64,000 nucleotides of DNA from an uncultured Bacteroidales bacterium (GTDB lineage: Bacteria > Bacteroidota > Bacteroidia > Bacteroidales > UBA4417). This document shows positions 45,503 to 55,082 of this stretch, piece by piece. The notes beneath the pieces are model-generated. The model was not told where the DNA came from. It did no database searches and saw nothing but the letters and a program-made list of their open reading frames with translations. The translations under genes and the position numbers were made by a program. Position 1 is the first letter of the stretch, and each line of letters starts with the position of its first letter. The stretch lies in the NCBI GenBank assembly GCA_903879715.1, contig CAIRMR010000030.1:30724-94723 (forward strand), given 5' to 3'.

Positions 45503-45781
45503 GTGTTTATTAATATGGTATATAATTAAAAGAACGAATCAAACTGAATGAATAAACTGAAAGAGTGATACCTTAAAAATTTGAATATAAAACGTCAATA
45601 AAAAACGAGCTTTATATTGCGGCTAAAGTAAAGGAGTTTTATTGTATTTTAGCACTAATCAGATAACATTTTTCTAATAAGTTCTAAGATTTGCTGATCA
45701 ACGTCATCCTTAAGTACATACCTAATTTACATCCAAGCTAAATAGGCTTGTTTACAAGTAAGGTATTAGGAAAAAAAATTA

Positions 45782-46258
45782 CTACCTCACCCCATTCCAA
45801 TAATAACACCCTCTTTCAAGCCAAGTATCAATAGCATTCCAGTCCAAAAATGGTTTCTCATCAAATGGAGAGATCAGTGGAGCTCCGATGGTTTTATTGT
45901 CGATGTAAAGGTCTGCATGGATTTTGTTAGATGAACTCCAACCTCGTTGCTCTGGGTTAGTATTCACCGCCCAGAGGGGGATATTATTTGCATCGAACCA
46001 AAGTAAAGCCTCTTTTAGTACTGTGCGATTATGTTGCTTGTCATGTTTGGCTTTTGGGTTAACACGCCTGATGCCACATCGGACAGTTGAAAGGATAAGT
46101 CGATGGCCAGTTTCCGTAAGTTTTCTAAGAACAGGTACTGCTCCAATTTCATCCCCAATTCGGGGATAGGCATCTTTCACACAGCATCCATCAAATCCGA
46201 TACATATGACCTTCGATTGATATCCTTGCTCTATATCTAGTATTTTCATTTTTGCCAT
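45782..46258 (-). CDS. HAD-like hydrolase-fold protein lacking the nucleophile Asp
   Basis: A 158-residue protein of the small HAD-related group that begins xDFDGTIVExxYPxIG. Here the motif I segment is ICIGFDGCCVKDAYPRIGDE, so Gly replaces the nucleophilic Asp and Cys the Thr. The rest is normal: KLTETGHRLILSTVR (motif II region) and SSSNKIHADLYIDNKTIG. Normal phosphatase activity is therefore unlikely. The frame runs to 46399, but that would overlap the upstream gene by 131 bases; the ATG at 46258 leaves a 10-base gap, so I use it. Confidence 0.65.
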   Translation of the reverse strand: MAKMKILDIEQGYQSKVICIGFDGCCVKDAYPRIGDEIGAVPVLRKLTETGHRLILSTVRCGIRRVNPKAKHDKQHNRTVLKEALLWFDANNIPLWAVNTNPEQRGWSSSNKIHADLYIDNKTIGAPLISPFDEKPFLDWNAIDTWLERGCYYWNGVR

Positions 46259-46268
46259 CTTCACTGTC

Positions 46269-46832
46269 TTAGTTGTTATTGTAATTCGAGAAGTCCTCAT
46301 TTGAAGAGCTTTGGCTGACTGCTGGATCATTATCTTGTCCACATATTGGTACTCCAGCTTCTTTGAAAGGCCTTGGATATTGCACTGGCGAGCGTTCACC
46401 TTGCTTCCCTACCCACGAAGCAATCAGATAGCTTTCTGATCCTATCCATCCGGTAAGCAAGTGTTTTTCAAAACCGAGAGCGTTGATTTTTTCGTCAGGA
46501 TGGTTGATATTCACAGTAAATGAGACTTCAGTGTCTTTCCTAATCTTAAAAAGGAATGTTTTCAACTTATTATCAAAAGCTGTAAACGGGATCATGAAGT
46601 GGACATTCAAAAGATTATAATCTGGAGTTGGAGTTCCAAGAGGGTACTGATAATTGATATCAGTTGGAGATGATGCTAATTTAAAGCCTCCTGTTCCGTT
46701 ATAATCTGTTATCACAAATCCGATAAACTTTTCTCTGGTATCAGGAGTCTGACCTATGCGATCGATTACCTCAATTAGAAATATTTTCCTGCTGTGTACA
46801 GCCCGTAAAAACCTAGTGTTGTTTGTGATCAT
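46269..46832 (-). CDS. Unknown protein, 187 residues
   Basis: No domain recognised. Soluble, no signal peptide, rich in beta strands (FLIEVIDRIGQT, EKFIGFVITDYNGTGGFKLA, NVHFMIPFTAFDNKLKTFLF), ending in a Ser/Asn-rich tail (SQSSSNEDFSNYNNN). It is 10 bases upstream of the HAD-like gene and shares its transcription. A possible leftward -7 box at 47094-47101 would give it a long leader. No function is inferred. Confidence 0.5.
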   Translation of the reverse strand: MITNNTRFLRAVHSRKIFLIEVIDRIGQTPDTREKFIGFVITDYNGTGGFKLASSPTDINYQYPLGTPTPDYNLLNVHFMIPFTAFDNKLKTFLFKIRKDTEVSFTVNINHPDEKINALGFEKHLLTGWIGSESYLIASWVGKQGERSPVQYPRPFKEAGVPICGQDNDPAVSQSSSNEDFSNYNNN

Positions 46833-47093
46833 GGCGTAGTGTTTTAGAGTTAATAAATGAGTTAGTTGTTAACCAATCATCAAACACACTTGCCTTGTCC
46901 AGAAACAATAAAGGGTAGTCAATTCCAATACCTAGATAGTACCGATAGCGGTAAACCTGAGCTGTTGAAAAATACCAAAAGGAAGTAATTTGAACATAGA
47001 CTTTTTTGGTTTTAGACCCCTCATCATTTTTTCCACCGTGGCTTTCTTCGCTCGGTTGGCTCCTGACTTAACAGATATCTAGATGATTTGAGG

Positions 47094-47176
47094 CAAAGAT
47101 AGAAAATATAATAATATCAACGTTATATGACCTAAAATAATTGATACTTTTACTTTACTAAATATAACGTTATTTG
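47094..47176. promoter_or_regulatory. Divergent promoter region between unknown gene and hsdM, with paired AACGTTAT sites
   Basis: On the minus strand a TATCTTTG box lies at 47101-47094. AACGTTAT occurs at 47119-47126 and again within ATAACGTTAT at 47164-47173, spaced 45-47 bases apart. The two sites flank the segment from which rightward hsdM and leftward genes are probably expressed, so they may be operators. The rest of 46833-47223 has no gene. Confidence 0.4.
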
Positions 47177-47223
47177 CACTATCAAACAATTTCTGAATTG
47201 ACTCAAGTAATACTACTGTTTTA

Positions 47224-48843
47224 ATGGCCAAACAAACCAAATCATCAGCTAAGGCTGATATCCCCTTTGAAGACAAATTATGGATTGCTGCTAACGAATT
47301 GCGAGGTGCAGTTGCTGAAAACCAATATAAAGACTATGTCTTATCTCTTCTGTTCGTAAAGCACCTATCTGAACGATACGAGGCTCGTTACAATGAACTG
47401 AAGAGCCTTCTGAATGATCCCCAATCTGACTACTATAATGCAAGCTCTGACGAACAGGCCTATACGCTGGAGGATAAGTTAGAGTATCAGGTAAAGAACG
47501 TTTACAAGCTCCCTACAGAGGCCACATGGCCTTATCTGCTGGCAAAGGCCAATCAGGATGATATAAAGGTTATCGTTGACAAAGCATTTATAGCCATTGA
47601 CGATATACTGGCTGAAAGGGAACCTGACCATAAAGGACTTCTTCCTCCCATCTTTGTGAAGAGCCAGCTCTCAGCGGTTCAGGTGGCAGGATTAATTAAT
47701 ATGTTCTCATCCGACGAGTTCTCTGAGTCCAAACATCCTGAAACAGATTTGTACGGCAGGATTTACGAGTACTATATCGGCAAATTTGCCATGGCCGAAG
47801 GCAGCGGTGGTGGACAGTTCTTCACCCCTAGCAGTATTGTGCAGCTTCTGGTTGAAATGATTGAACCTCTTAGCGGCAGGATTATGGATATTGCCATCGG
47901 CTCCGGTGGTATGATGGTGCAATCGATAAAGTTTATGAAAGGGCATGCCGAGAGCCTGAATTATATGGTCTATGGGCAGGAGCGTTACGAAGGCACCCTG
48001 AGGTTATGTAAAATGAACCTCTTGCTGAGGAACATGAACTTCTCGGTGAAGTTAGGCGACTCACTTCTGGATGATAAATTCCCGGAGGTTACAGGTAAGA
48101 ACGGTGCAGATTACCTTCTGATGAATCCTCCCTTCAATATTAGCCAATGGCATTCTGAACAGCTATCAGATACCGATCCTAGATTGTTCGGCAACAAAGA
48201 GACTTTCACTACCGAAGGCAATGCCAATTACATGTGGTTCCAATCCATCTGGTATCACCTTAGTACAAGGGGAACAGCTGGTGTGGTTATGGCAAATGGG
48301 GCTATGACAGGTGGCAATGCTGGAGAGAAAAATGTCCGTGAGCACATGATCAAGAATGGAATGGTTGACTGTATTGTACAGTTACCTGAGAAGTTATTCC
48401 TCACAACTGGTATTCCTGCTTGCTTGTTTATTCTGAGCAAGAATCGGGATGGCAAGGATGGTCTGCATAGAGAGCGCAGGAATGAGATTCTGTTTATTGA
48501 TGCACGTAAACTGGGCACAATGGTTAGCCGTAAACTACGTGCTTTCAGCGACGACGATGTTGCCAAGGTAGCTAATGCGTATCATCAGTGGCGTAATGTT
48601 AGCGGAAACCATCAGGATATTGAAGGGTTCTGTAAAGGTGCTACTGTTGAGGAAGTTGCTGAACAAAATTATGTACTTACATCCGGAAGGTATGTAGGAA
48701 GTGAAGCCGAAGAGGATGATGGTATCCCTTTCGAAGAAAAGATGACTTCGCTTACCGATAAACTGTATGAACAGTTCGGGCGAAGTAATGAGCTCCAGCA
48801 GATCATAAAGCAGAATTTAAAAAGCCTTAGCCATGGCAGTTGA
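47224..48843 (+). CDS. hsdM: Type I restriction-modification system methyltransferase subunit
   Basis: A 539-residue N6-adenine methyltransferase. It has the HsdM N-terminal helical domain, AdoMet motif I in IMDIAIGSGGMMVQS near residue 222 and catalytic NPPF near residue 300 (LLMNPPFNISQW). It modifies the site recognised by HsdS and forms the core of the complex. It is the first gene of the operon hsdM - nuclease - hsdS - hsdR; its stop overlaps the next gene by 11 bases. Motif I reads IGSGG where most HsdM proteins have CGSGG, a known-type variation. It is part of the island. Confidence 0.95.
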   Translation: MAKQTKSSAKADIPFEDKLWIAANELRGAVAENQYKDYVLSLLFVKHLSERYEARYNELKSLLNDPQSDYYNASSDEQAYTLEDKLEYQVKNVYKLPTEATWPYLLAKANQDDIKVIVDKAFIAIDDILAEREPDHKGLLPPIFVKSQLSAVQVAGLINMFSSDEFSESKHPETDLYGRIYEYYIGKFAMAEGSGGGQFFTPSSIVQLLVEMIEPLSGRIMDIAIGSGGMMVQSIKFMKGHAESLNYMVYGQERYEGTLRLCKMNLLLRNMNFSVKLGDSLLDDKFPEVTGKNGADYLLMNPPFNISQWHSEQLSDTDPRLFGNKETFTTEGNANYMWFQSIWYHLSTRGTAGVVMANGAMTGGNAGEKNVREHMIKNGMVDCIVQLPEKLFLTTGIPACLFILSKNRDGKDGLHRERRNEILFIDARKLGTMVSRKLRAFSDDDVAKVANAYHQWRNVSGNHQDIEGFCKGATVEEVAEQNYVLTSGRYVGSEAEEDDGIPFEEKMTSLTDKLYEQFGRSNELQQIIKQNLKSLSHGS

Positions 48844-49966
48844 TATCAATTATCTAAATATCTTGCAGGGACTGAAGGAGAAAATCGTCCAGACCCGACA
48901 ACGGGTTTCCCTGTCCGCCAATGCTCAGTTACTCACCTTGTACTGGGAGATTGGGAAAACCATCGATAACATGGAGCAGGAACAGGGCTGGGGTGCAAAG
49001 ACTGTTGAGAAACTATCCCTTGACCTGAAGACATCCTTCCCTGAGATGAAAGGTTTATCTGCCCGAAATCTTCGCTATATGCGTGACTTCTGCAAGGCTT
49101 ACCCCTTGTTTTCTGCACCAATTTCTCCCGTTGAAATCTTGCAGCAACCCGCTGCAAAAATACAATCATCAGAAAAACAGGCAGATATAATTTTGCAGCA
49201 AGCTGCTGCAAAATTGAATGAAGCATCAATGACAAACCTTGAACTGGCTCAGATACCTTGGTCGCATCATCAGGTGTTGCTCGACAAACTAAAGGATGAC
49301 GAATCACGGAAATTTTATATTCAGCAGATTATCAAAAACGGCTGGAGCCGCAGCATACTGGTACAACAGATTTCGGGTAAACTGATAGGGCGACAGGGAA
49401 AAGCAGTAAGTAATTTCGAGCTTACCTTGCCCAATCCCCAGTCAGACCTTGCCATTGAGACGTTAAAGAACCCTTACCTGTTCGATTTTCTGAACCTCGA
49501 CTTGGAAGCTAAGGAACGGGAAGTAGAAGCAGCCCTGATACAACACATCAAAAAATTTCTGCTTGAGCTGGGCAGAGGCTTTGCTTATGTTGGAAACCAG
49601 TTTAACCTCAATGTGGATGGTGACGACTTCTTTACCGACCTGCTCTTCTTTAACTTTCACCTCAATTGCTTTGTAGTATTCGAACTGAAGGTTGGTGATT
49701 TTCAACCTGAATTTGCAGGTAAGCTGAACTTCTATATCAACTGTATCGATCAGCAGGTTAAAGGCAAGGATCATCAGCCTACCATAGGTGTACTGCTTTG
49801 CAAAACTCCAAACCAAACGGTTATCAAATACTCCCTGAAAGGTATCAGCAGCCCTATTGGTGTGGCCGACTACGAACTGCGCAAAACCTTGCCCAAGAAA
49901 CTGGCACAGCAGATGCCGACAATAGAGGAATTGGAAGAACAATTACAATCACTAGAGGAAGAATAG
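48833..49966 (+). CDS. YhcG/DUF1016-family PD-(D/E)xK nuclease
   Basis: A 377-residue protein of the YhcG (DUF1016) family. An N-terminal helical DUF1016 domain (TLYWEIGKTIDNMEQEQGWG; SFPEMKGLSARNLRYMRDF) is followed by a C-terminal nuclease with D in FFTDLLFFNFHL and E-x-K in FVVFELKVGDFQPEFAGKLN. Such proteins often sit in type I RM loci and may be accessory nucleases. The linker contains two near-copies of LQQxAAKI/LQQAAAKLN, a local duplication. It lies between hsdM and hsdS, overlapping hsdM by 11 bases and abutting hsdS, so it is co-translated with the RM genes. Confidence 0.88.
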   Translation: MAVDINYLNILQGLKEKIVQTRQRVSLSANAQLLTLYWEIGKTIDNMEQEQGWGAKTVEKLSLDLKTSFPEMKGLSARNLRYMRDFCKAYPLFSAPISPVEILQQPAAKIQSSEKQADIILQQAAAKLNEASMTNLELAQIPWSHHQVLLDKLKDDESRKFYIQQIIKNGWSRSILVQQISGKLIGRQGKAVSNFELTLPNPQSDLAIETLKNPYLFDFLNLDLEAKEREVEAALIQHIKKFLLELGRGFAYVGNQFNLNVDGDDFFTDLLFFNFHLNCFVVFELKVGDFQPEFAGKLNFYINCIDQQVKGKDHQPTIGVLLCKTPNQTVIKYSLKGISSPIGVADYELRKTLPKKLAQQMPTIEELEEQLQSLEEE

Positions 49967-51106
49967 ATGGAAGAGTGGAAAGATTGCTCGCTTGGAGATA
50001 TAATAACCTTTCAGAGGGGACATGATTTACCCATGACTAATGTCGTTCATGGGGAATTTCCGATTGCAGGATCAAATGGAATAATTGGATATCACGATAA
50101 ATATACTACTAAAGCACCTAGTATAACGATAGGTAGAAGTGGAACTATAGGTAACCCCAAATACTATGATAAAGATTTTTGGGCACACAATACAACTCTT
50201 TATGTAAAGGAATTTAAAGGGGTAGATCCAAAGTACATTTATTACCTTTTTAAAACAATTGATTTTACCATACATAATTCTGGGTCTGCGGTTCCAACAC
50301 TTAATCGGAATTATCTTCATCCTATAGAAGTCAAAATCCCACCACTATATAAGCAACTTCAAATAGCCAAAATTCTCGGAGCCATTGATGATAAAATCGA
50401 TCTAAATCTCCAGATGAACAATAATTTGGAGCTAATGGCACAATCTCAATTCAAGCATGATTTTGTGGATGGGATTGATCCTGATAATTTGCCAAAGGGA
50501 TGGAAACACACTTACCTTGGAGATTGCATTAACACTATCTCAAAAACGCATAAGTTCCCCAAATCTAATGTTATATTCCTAAATACATCAGATATCCTTG
50601 ATGGTTTTGTCTTGCATTCGAATTATTCTGAAGTTGAATCACTCCCAGGTCAGGCGAAGAAAAGCATTCAGAAATTCGATATTCTGTACAGCGAAATTCG
50701 ACCAATGAATAAACGATTTGCTTATGTGAATTTTAACGCCGATGATTATGTGGTATCAACAAAGTTGATGGTTCTCAGACCAAAGACAGATATTGACTCG
50801 ATATTTTTCTATTTCATTCTTACGAGGCCATGGATTATTAGTGAATTACAAAATCAGGCAGAGGCAAGATCAGGCACATTTCCCCAAATAACCTTTGATC
50901 AGATTAAAGAAATCTCGTTTTTACTTCCCGACCGAAAGTTCTTAAATGATTTCATTGAAAAAGTATTAATACCAAACTATGAGTTAATCTACTCTAATAG
51001 TAATGAGATTAAATATTTAACTAGTCTGAGAGATTATCTCCTGCCAAAGCTCGTTTCAGGCGAAATAACTACTTCCGAAATTGCAATAATAGAACAAGCC
51101 TTATGA
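49967..51106 (+). CDS. hsdS: Type I restriction-modification system specificity subunit
   Basis: A 379-residue specificity subunit with two target-recognition domains, each followed by a conserved helical spacer (KQLQIAKILGAIDDKIDLNL near residue 128 and LIYSNSNEIKYLTSLRDYLL near residue 340, the second ending LVSGEI). The first domain starts WKDCSLGDIITFQRG and the second WKHTYLGDCINTI. The recognition site cannot be read from sequence. The ATG follows the nuclease stop directly and its stop overlaps hsdR by four bases (ATGA). Confidence 0.93.
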   Translation: MEEWKDCSLGDIITFQRGHDLPMTNVVHGEFPIAGSNGIIGYHDKYTTKAPSITIGRSGTIGNPKYYDKDFWAHNTTLYVKEFKGVDPKYIYYLFKTIDFTIHNSGSAVPTLNRNYLHPIEVKIPPLYKQLQIAKILGAIDDKIDLNLQMNNNLELMAQSQFKHDFVDGIDPDNLPKGWKHTYLGDCINTISKTHKFPKSNVIFLNTSDILDGFVLHSNYSEVESLPGQAKKSIQKFDILYSEIRPMNKRFAYVNFNADDYVVSTKLMVLRPKTDIDSIFFYFILTRPWIISELQNQAEARSGTFPQITFDQIKEISFLLPDRKFLNDFIEKVLIPNYELIYSNSNEIKYLTSLRDYLLPKLVSGEITTSEIAIIEQAL

Positions 51107-54100
51107 CACACAGCTACCTTGTTGAATCTGACGTAGAGTATGCTGCTATAGAGTGGCTGAAGGGTATAGAATATCGGTTTCTGGAAGGTGCCGAAATCCA
51201 TCGGAATTTCAAAAAGGTAGTGTTGGAGGATCATCTGATGTACTTCCTCAAGAAGAAGTACCCGAACCTACCTGATAGGGTGCTCTCTGAAGCTCTGATG
51301 CTGTTCCTGATCAACCATGGAGTTGATATGGACACAAGGAACCGCTCCTTTCATCTGAAGCTCTCCAGCGGTATAGATGTGGATTGGAAAGATAAGGAAG
51401 GACAAGAGCATGTTGAGCATATCTATTGTATCGATTACGACAATCCGGAGAACAACGAATTTCTAGCAGTCAATCAGTTTACCATTGTTGGCCGAAACAC
51501 CCGAAGACCGGATCTGATCATTTTTATCAATGGTCTGCCTCTCGTAGTGTTTGAGTTCAAAAACATGTTCGATAACAACACTACGGCTGATAATGCTTGG
51601 AACCAGATACAGCACTACCGTCAGGACATCCCACTACTATTTGAATACAATGCACTCACTGTGATTTCTGATGGCATCAGCACCCTGCATGGCATGTACA
51701 ATGCCGATATGGAATGGTATTCACCTTGGAAGTCAGTTGATGGAGTATCCATTGTAAAGAACGACTTCCAGCTTCAGTCACTGATAAGCGGTTTGTTCAC
51801 TAAGGATCGCCTGTTGCATTACATCCGGTATTTCATCTTCCATGAAACTAATAACGGTGGCTACATTAAAAAGGGTGCCAAATACCATCAGTTTTTCGGT
51901 ATCAGGTTTGCTGTCGAGTCCACCAAGAAGGCTATCAAGCCCTTTGGTGATGGCAGGATAGGTGTTATCTGGCATACTCAGGGAGCTGGTAAATCAATCA
52001 GCATGGCCATTTATACAGGTATCCTTCGCCAGATGCCAGAATTGAAGAACCCTACCATAGTTGTTCAGGTTGACAGAAATGATCTGGATCAACAGTTGTT
52101 TGAAAATTTCATCAAGGCCAAGGACTTGGTTGGTGACATTAAACACGCCAAAACTACTGACGATCTTAGAGACTACCTTTCAGGAGATGGTGGAGGTGTT
52201 ATATTCTCAACCATCGAGAAATTCAGGTTAATAGATACAGGCAATGGGAAAGAAGCTGAGCATCCGATTCTTTCAAACCGAGATAATATAGTTGTACTTG
52301 CCGATGAGTGTCACCGCACCCAATATGGGTTGATAGAAGGCTATGCCAACAACCTGAGACAAGCATTACCTAATGCATCCTTTATTGGCTTTACAGGAAC
52401 ACCCATCGACAGAAAAGATGCCGACACCGTGGAGGTGTTTGGAGAGCTTATACACGTTTACGATATAAGGCAAGCAGTAGAAGACAAAGCAACCGTAAGG
52501 ATCTTCTACGAGCCTCGTTTAGCCAAGCTGCACCTATCTAACGAAGGTATTGATGAGGAGGCAGAAGAGATCACTGTTGGTGTTCCATCCAATGAAGCAA
52601 ACAAGCTAAAATGGGCTGCTGTTGAGGATGCTGCCGGAGCTCATGACAGGGTTCAGAAGATCGCTAAAGATATACTTGATCATTATAAGAAAAGATCAAC
52701 TGAGCTTACCGGAAAGGCAATGATCGTTTGCATGTCACGCAGGAACTGTATCAAGATGTATGATGCCATCACAGCTCTTCCTGATTGTCCGGAGATAGCC
52801 GTGGTGATGACTGGGAACATCAGTACAGACCCCAAGGAATGGAACAAGCATTTCCGTACCAAAGACCAGCATGAAGCCATTAAGAAGCGTTTCCGTGATC
52901 CTAATGACCAACTCGAAATTGTGATTGTCCGTGACATGTGGCTTACCGGATTTGATGCTCCCTGCCTTCATACCATGTATGTGGATAAGATCATGCAGAA
53001 CCACAACCTTATGCAAGCCATTGCAAGGGTTAACCGTGTGTTCAAGGATAAGCCCAGTGGATTGATTGTCGATTACATTGGCATAGGAGATAAGCTCAAG
53101 GATGCCACTAAGAAATACACTACCGGAGGTGGTGGAGGAAGACCTACCATTGACTTAGAGGAGGCATTCGCTGAGCTAGAGGTAATCCTGATGGAACTGA
53201 ATAACTATCTTCCTACTCTTTATGATTATTCAATGTGGAAGGCATTGAGTAATGGCGAAAAGCTGCTTAAGGTTGCAGGTGCCCTAAACCATATAGTGCA
53301 GGATGATAAGCTCTGTCAGGACTTCCAACTAGCTGAGAAGCGAATGAGTGCAGTGGTAACACTCCTGATGTCCTATCCTCGCATACAGGAGGTCAGCACC
53401 GACATTATATTCTACCAGCATTTGGGTGTTGCGGTAAACAAAGTGAAAAATCCGTTTACACAGACCAAGATCAAGGCAGGACTGATCAAAGAGCTAATAA
53501 ACCGCAGTATTGAGTCCGATGACATTGTGGATGTTTATGCCATGGTCGGAATCGAAAAGCCAGATATCTCTATCCTGAATGAAGAGTTCCTGATTGGTGC
53601 AAAGGTGCAGAAGACAGGTATCGACATTAAGATAGAGATCCTGCGCCAGATACTGGAGAACGAAATCAAACTCAGGAGGCATAAGAATATCATAAAGTAT
53701 ACATCGCTCCGTGAGGAGGTTGAGAAAGTCATTGCCAGATACCATGACAATGCCATCGATAGCTACACTACGGTGCTTGAACTCCTCAAACATGCCAAGG
53801 ATATTACCGAAGAGGATGAGCGCACCAAAAAGCTTGGTTTATCTGATGAAGAGCTGGCATTCTTTGAGATCTTAGCCAAACACCAGCAGGCCATCACCGA
53901 CAACAAGGTCATTGCCGACTTGGTAAAGGACATAGTTAAATCCATCCACAAGAACCTCCAAGTTGATTGGTATAAGAAGCCCGATGTAAAGGCTCAGATC
54001 CTGCTGGCAGTAAAGAAAGCCCTCCGAGGGAAGATCACTGTGGATGAGCTAAACAAGGTGATGGAAGAGATTATGGAGCAGGCCACTGAGAGGTTCAGGG

Positions 54101-54123
54101 AGTGGAGTGAGGAGGTAGCGTAA
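51103..54123 (+). CDS. hsdR: Type I restriction-modification system endonuclease / translocase subunit
   Basis: A 1006-residue HsdR. The N-terminal PD-(D/E)xK nuclease has RRPDLIIFINGLPLVVFEFK (D and E-x-K). The SF2 translocase has Walker A HTQGAGKSISM near residue 290, a DEAD-like box LADECHRTQYG, motif III GFTGTPID and motif VI QAIARVNRVFKD. A helical C-terminal domain binds the HsdM/HsdS core. It cleaves unmodified DNA distant from the site after ATP-driven translocation. All parts look complete, so the restriction system should be active. Confidence 0.95.
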   Translation: MTHSYLVESDVEYAAIEWLKGIEYRFLEGAEIHRNFKKVVLEDHLMYFLKKKYPNLPDRVLSEALMLFLINHGVDMDTRNRSFHLKLSSGIDVDWKDKEGQEHVEHIYCIDYDNPENNEFLAVNQFTIVGRNTRRPDLIIFINGLPLVVFEFKNMFDNNTTADNAWNQIQHYRQDIPLLFEYNALTVISDGISTLHGMYNADMEWYSPWKSVDGVSIVKNDFQLQSLISGLFTKDRLLHYIRYFIFHETNNGGYIKKGAKYHQFFGIRFAVESTKKAIKPFGDGRIGVIWHTQGAGKSISMAIYTGILRQMPELKNPTIVVQVDRNDLDQQLFENFIKAKDLVGDIKHAKTTDDLRDYLSGDGGGVIFSTIEKFRLIDTGNGKEAEHPILSNRDNIVVLADECHRTQYGLIEGYANNLRQALPNASFIGFTGTPIDRKDADTVEVFGELIHVYDIRQAVEDKATVRIFYEPRLAKLHLSNEGIDEEAEEITVGVPSNEANKLKWAAVEDAAGAHDRVQKIAKDILDHYKKRSTELTGKAMIVCMSRRNCIKMYDAITALPDCPEIAVVMTGNISTDPKEWNKHFRTKDQHEAIKKRFRDPNDQLEIVIVRDMWLTGFDAPCLHTMYVDKIMQNHNLMQAIARVNRVFKDKPSGLIVDYIGIGDKLKDATKKYTTGGGGGRPTIDLEEAFAELEVILMELNNYLPTLYDYSMWKALSNGEKLLKVAGALNHIVQDDKLCQDFQLAEKRMSAVVTLLMSYPRIQEVSTDIIFYQHLGVAVNKVKNPFTQTKIKAGLIKELINRSIESDDIVDVYAMVGIEKPDISILNEEFLIGAKVQKTGIDIKIEILRQILENEIKLRRHKNIIKYTSLREEVEKVIARYHDNAIDSYTTVLELLKHAKDITEEDERTKKLGLSDEELAFFEILAKHQQAITDNKVIADLVKDIVKSIHKNLQVDWYKKPDVKAQILLAVKKALRGKITVDELNKVMEEIMEQATERFREWSEEVA

Positions 54124-54174
54124 AGAATATTTCACTAATTGTTTCTTATAAATTGTATGCTAATAACTAACTAG

Positions 54175-54981
54175 ATGAAGCTCGAAATGAATCAACAATT
54201 TAAGAAGAAGTTTGCAAGAGAAATACTAATTTTCCTTGGATCGGCTGGAATGATGCTTTTAGCCTTGTTATCTATTTGGATATACTCTTTACCAATACAT
54301 TCTCATATAAAGAACAATTACGACAAGATAAACTTTTTAAAAACTGAAGCAGCAAGCCTCTCAGCCCCTTACAATTCAAAAGTGGAATCTATGGGAAAAC
54401 TCATAAATGCATGTGATTTTTCAACTGGCAATTCAAGTGTAACCGATTATTTTGAAAAAAAATCTAATATCACACTCAGCGAAAATAATAAACATGATTT
54501 ATTGATTTTAAGAAGGTTGCAAGGAAGGTATGTCAATAATATTAAAATGCCTTCAAAACAAGAATATTTGGAATATAAAGAATGCTTCAATTTATTGAAT
54601 AATTACACCAAAAGTTTTTCGTCTGTAGAGCATCCATTTGAAAAAGCATGGACGTGTTTAATTGATATGAAAGATCATCTATTGAATTGGATGCCAATTA
54701 ATACAATGAAAGAATTTGGCTTTAATACAAGTGCTGATCTAGTAAAATATATACAAGTTAATACTGTTAATTATAACGATGAGGCTAATAACATTAAAGC
54801 AAAGGAAATGTTAGCAGAGGTTAAAATTCTTCAAAAGCAGACTGTCGTCTCATATGCAAAAATTACAACAGCTAGGCTAACAGGAATTTTCATGACTACT
54901 ATGCTTTTTATTCTGGCTTTGGCTTATCCAGTAAGATTACTCGTTATAGCCTGTATATGGGCACTAAGAAATTATAAGTAG
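54175..54981 (+). CDS. Unknown membrane protein downstream of hsdR
   Basis: A 268-residue protein with one N-terminal helix (ILIFLGSAGMMLLALLSIWI) and one C-terminal helix (LTGIFMTTMLFILALAYPV), with a soluble helical domain of about 190 residues between them, probably periplasmic. No domain recognised. It starts 52 bases after hsdR on the same strand and is more AT-rich than the RM genes. It could belong to the RM operon as an accessory, but it could also be separate cargo; no signature decides. Confidence 0.5.
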   Translation: MKLEMNQQFKKKFAREILIFLGSAGMMLLALLSIWIYSLPIHSHIKNNYDKINFLKTEAASLSAPYNSKVESMGKLINACDFSTGNSSVTDYFEKKSNITLSENNKHDLLILRRLQGRYVNNIKMPSKQEYLEYKECFNLLNNYTKSFSSVEHPFEKAWTCLIDMKDHLLNWMPINTMKEFGFNTSADLVKYIQVNTVNYNDEANNIKAKEMLAEVKILQKQTVVSYAKITTARLTGIFMTTMLFILALAYPVRLLVIACIWALRNYK

Positions 54982-55082
54982 GTTGTTGACAGGATTATTT
55001 ATTTGGCAGCTGTACATGAAGACTTTTGCATAACATCAATGTTTGTTTATATGTTCACTATACACAACTAAAAAGCAAAATA

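Noticed and set aside
46259..46399. Longer N-terminus of the HAD-like gene
   Set aside because: It would overlap the upstream gene by 131 bases and adds residues unlike the family; ATG 46258 fits both family start and gene spacing.
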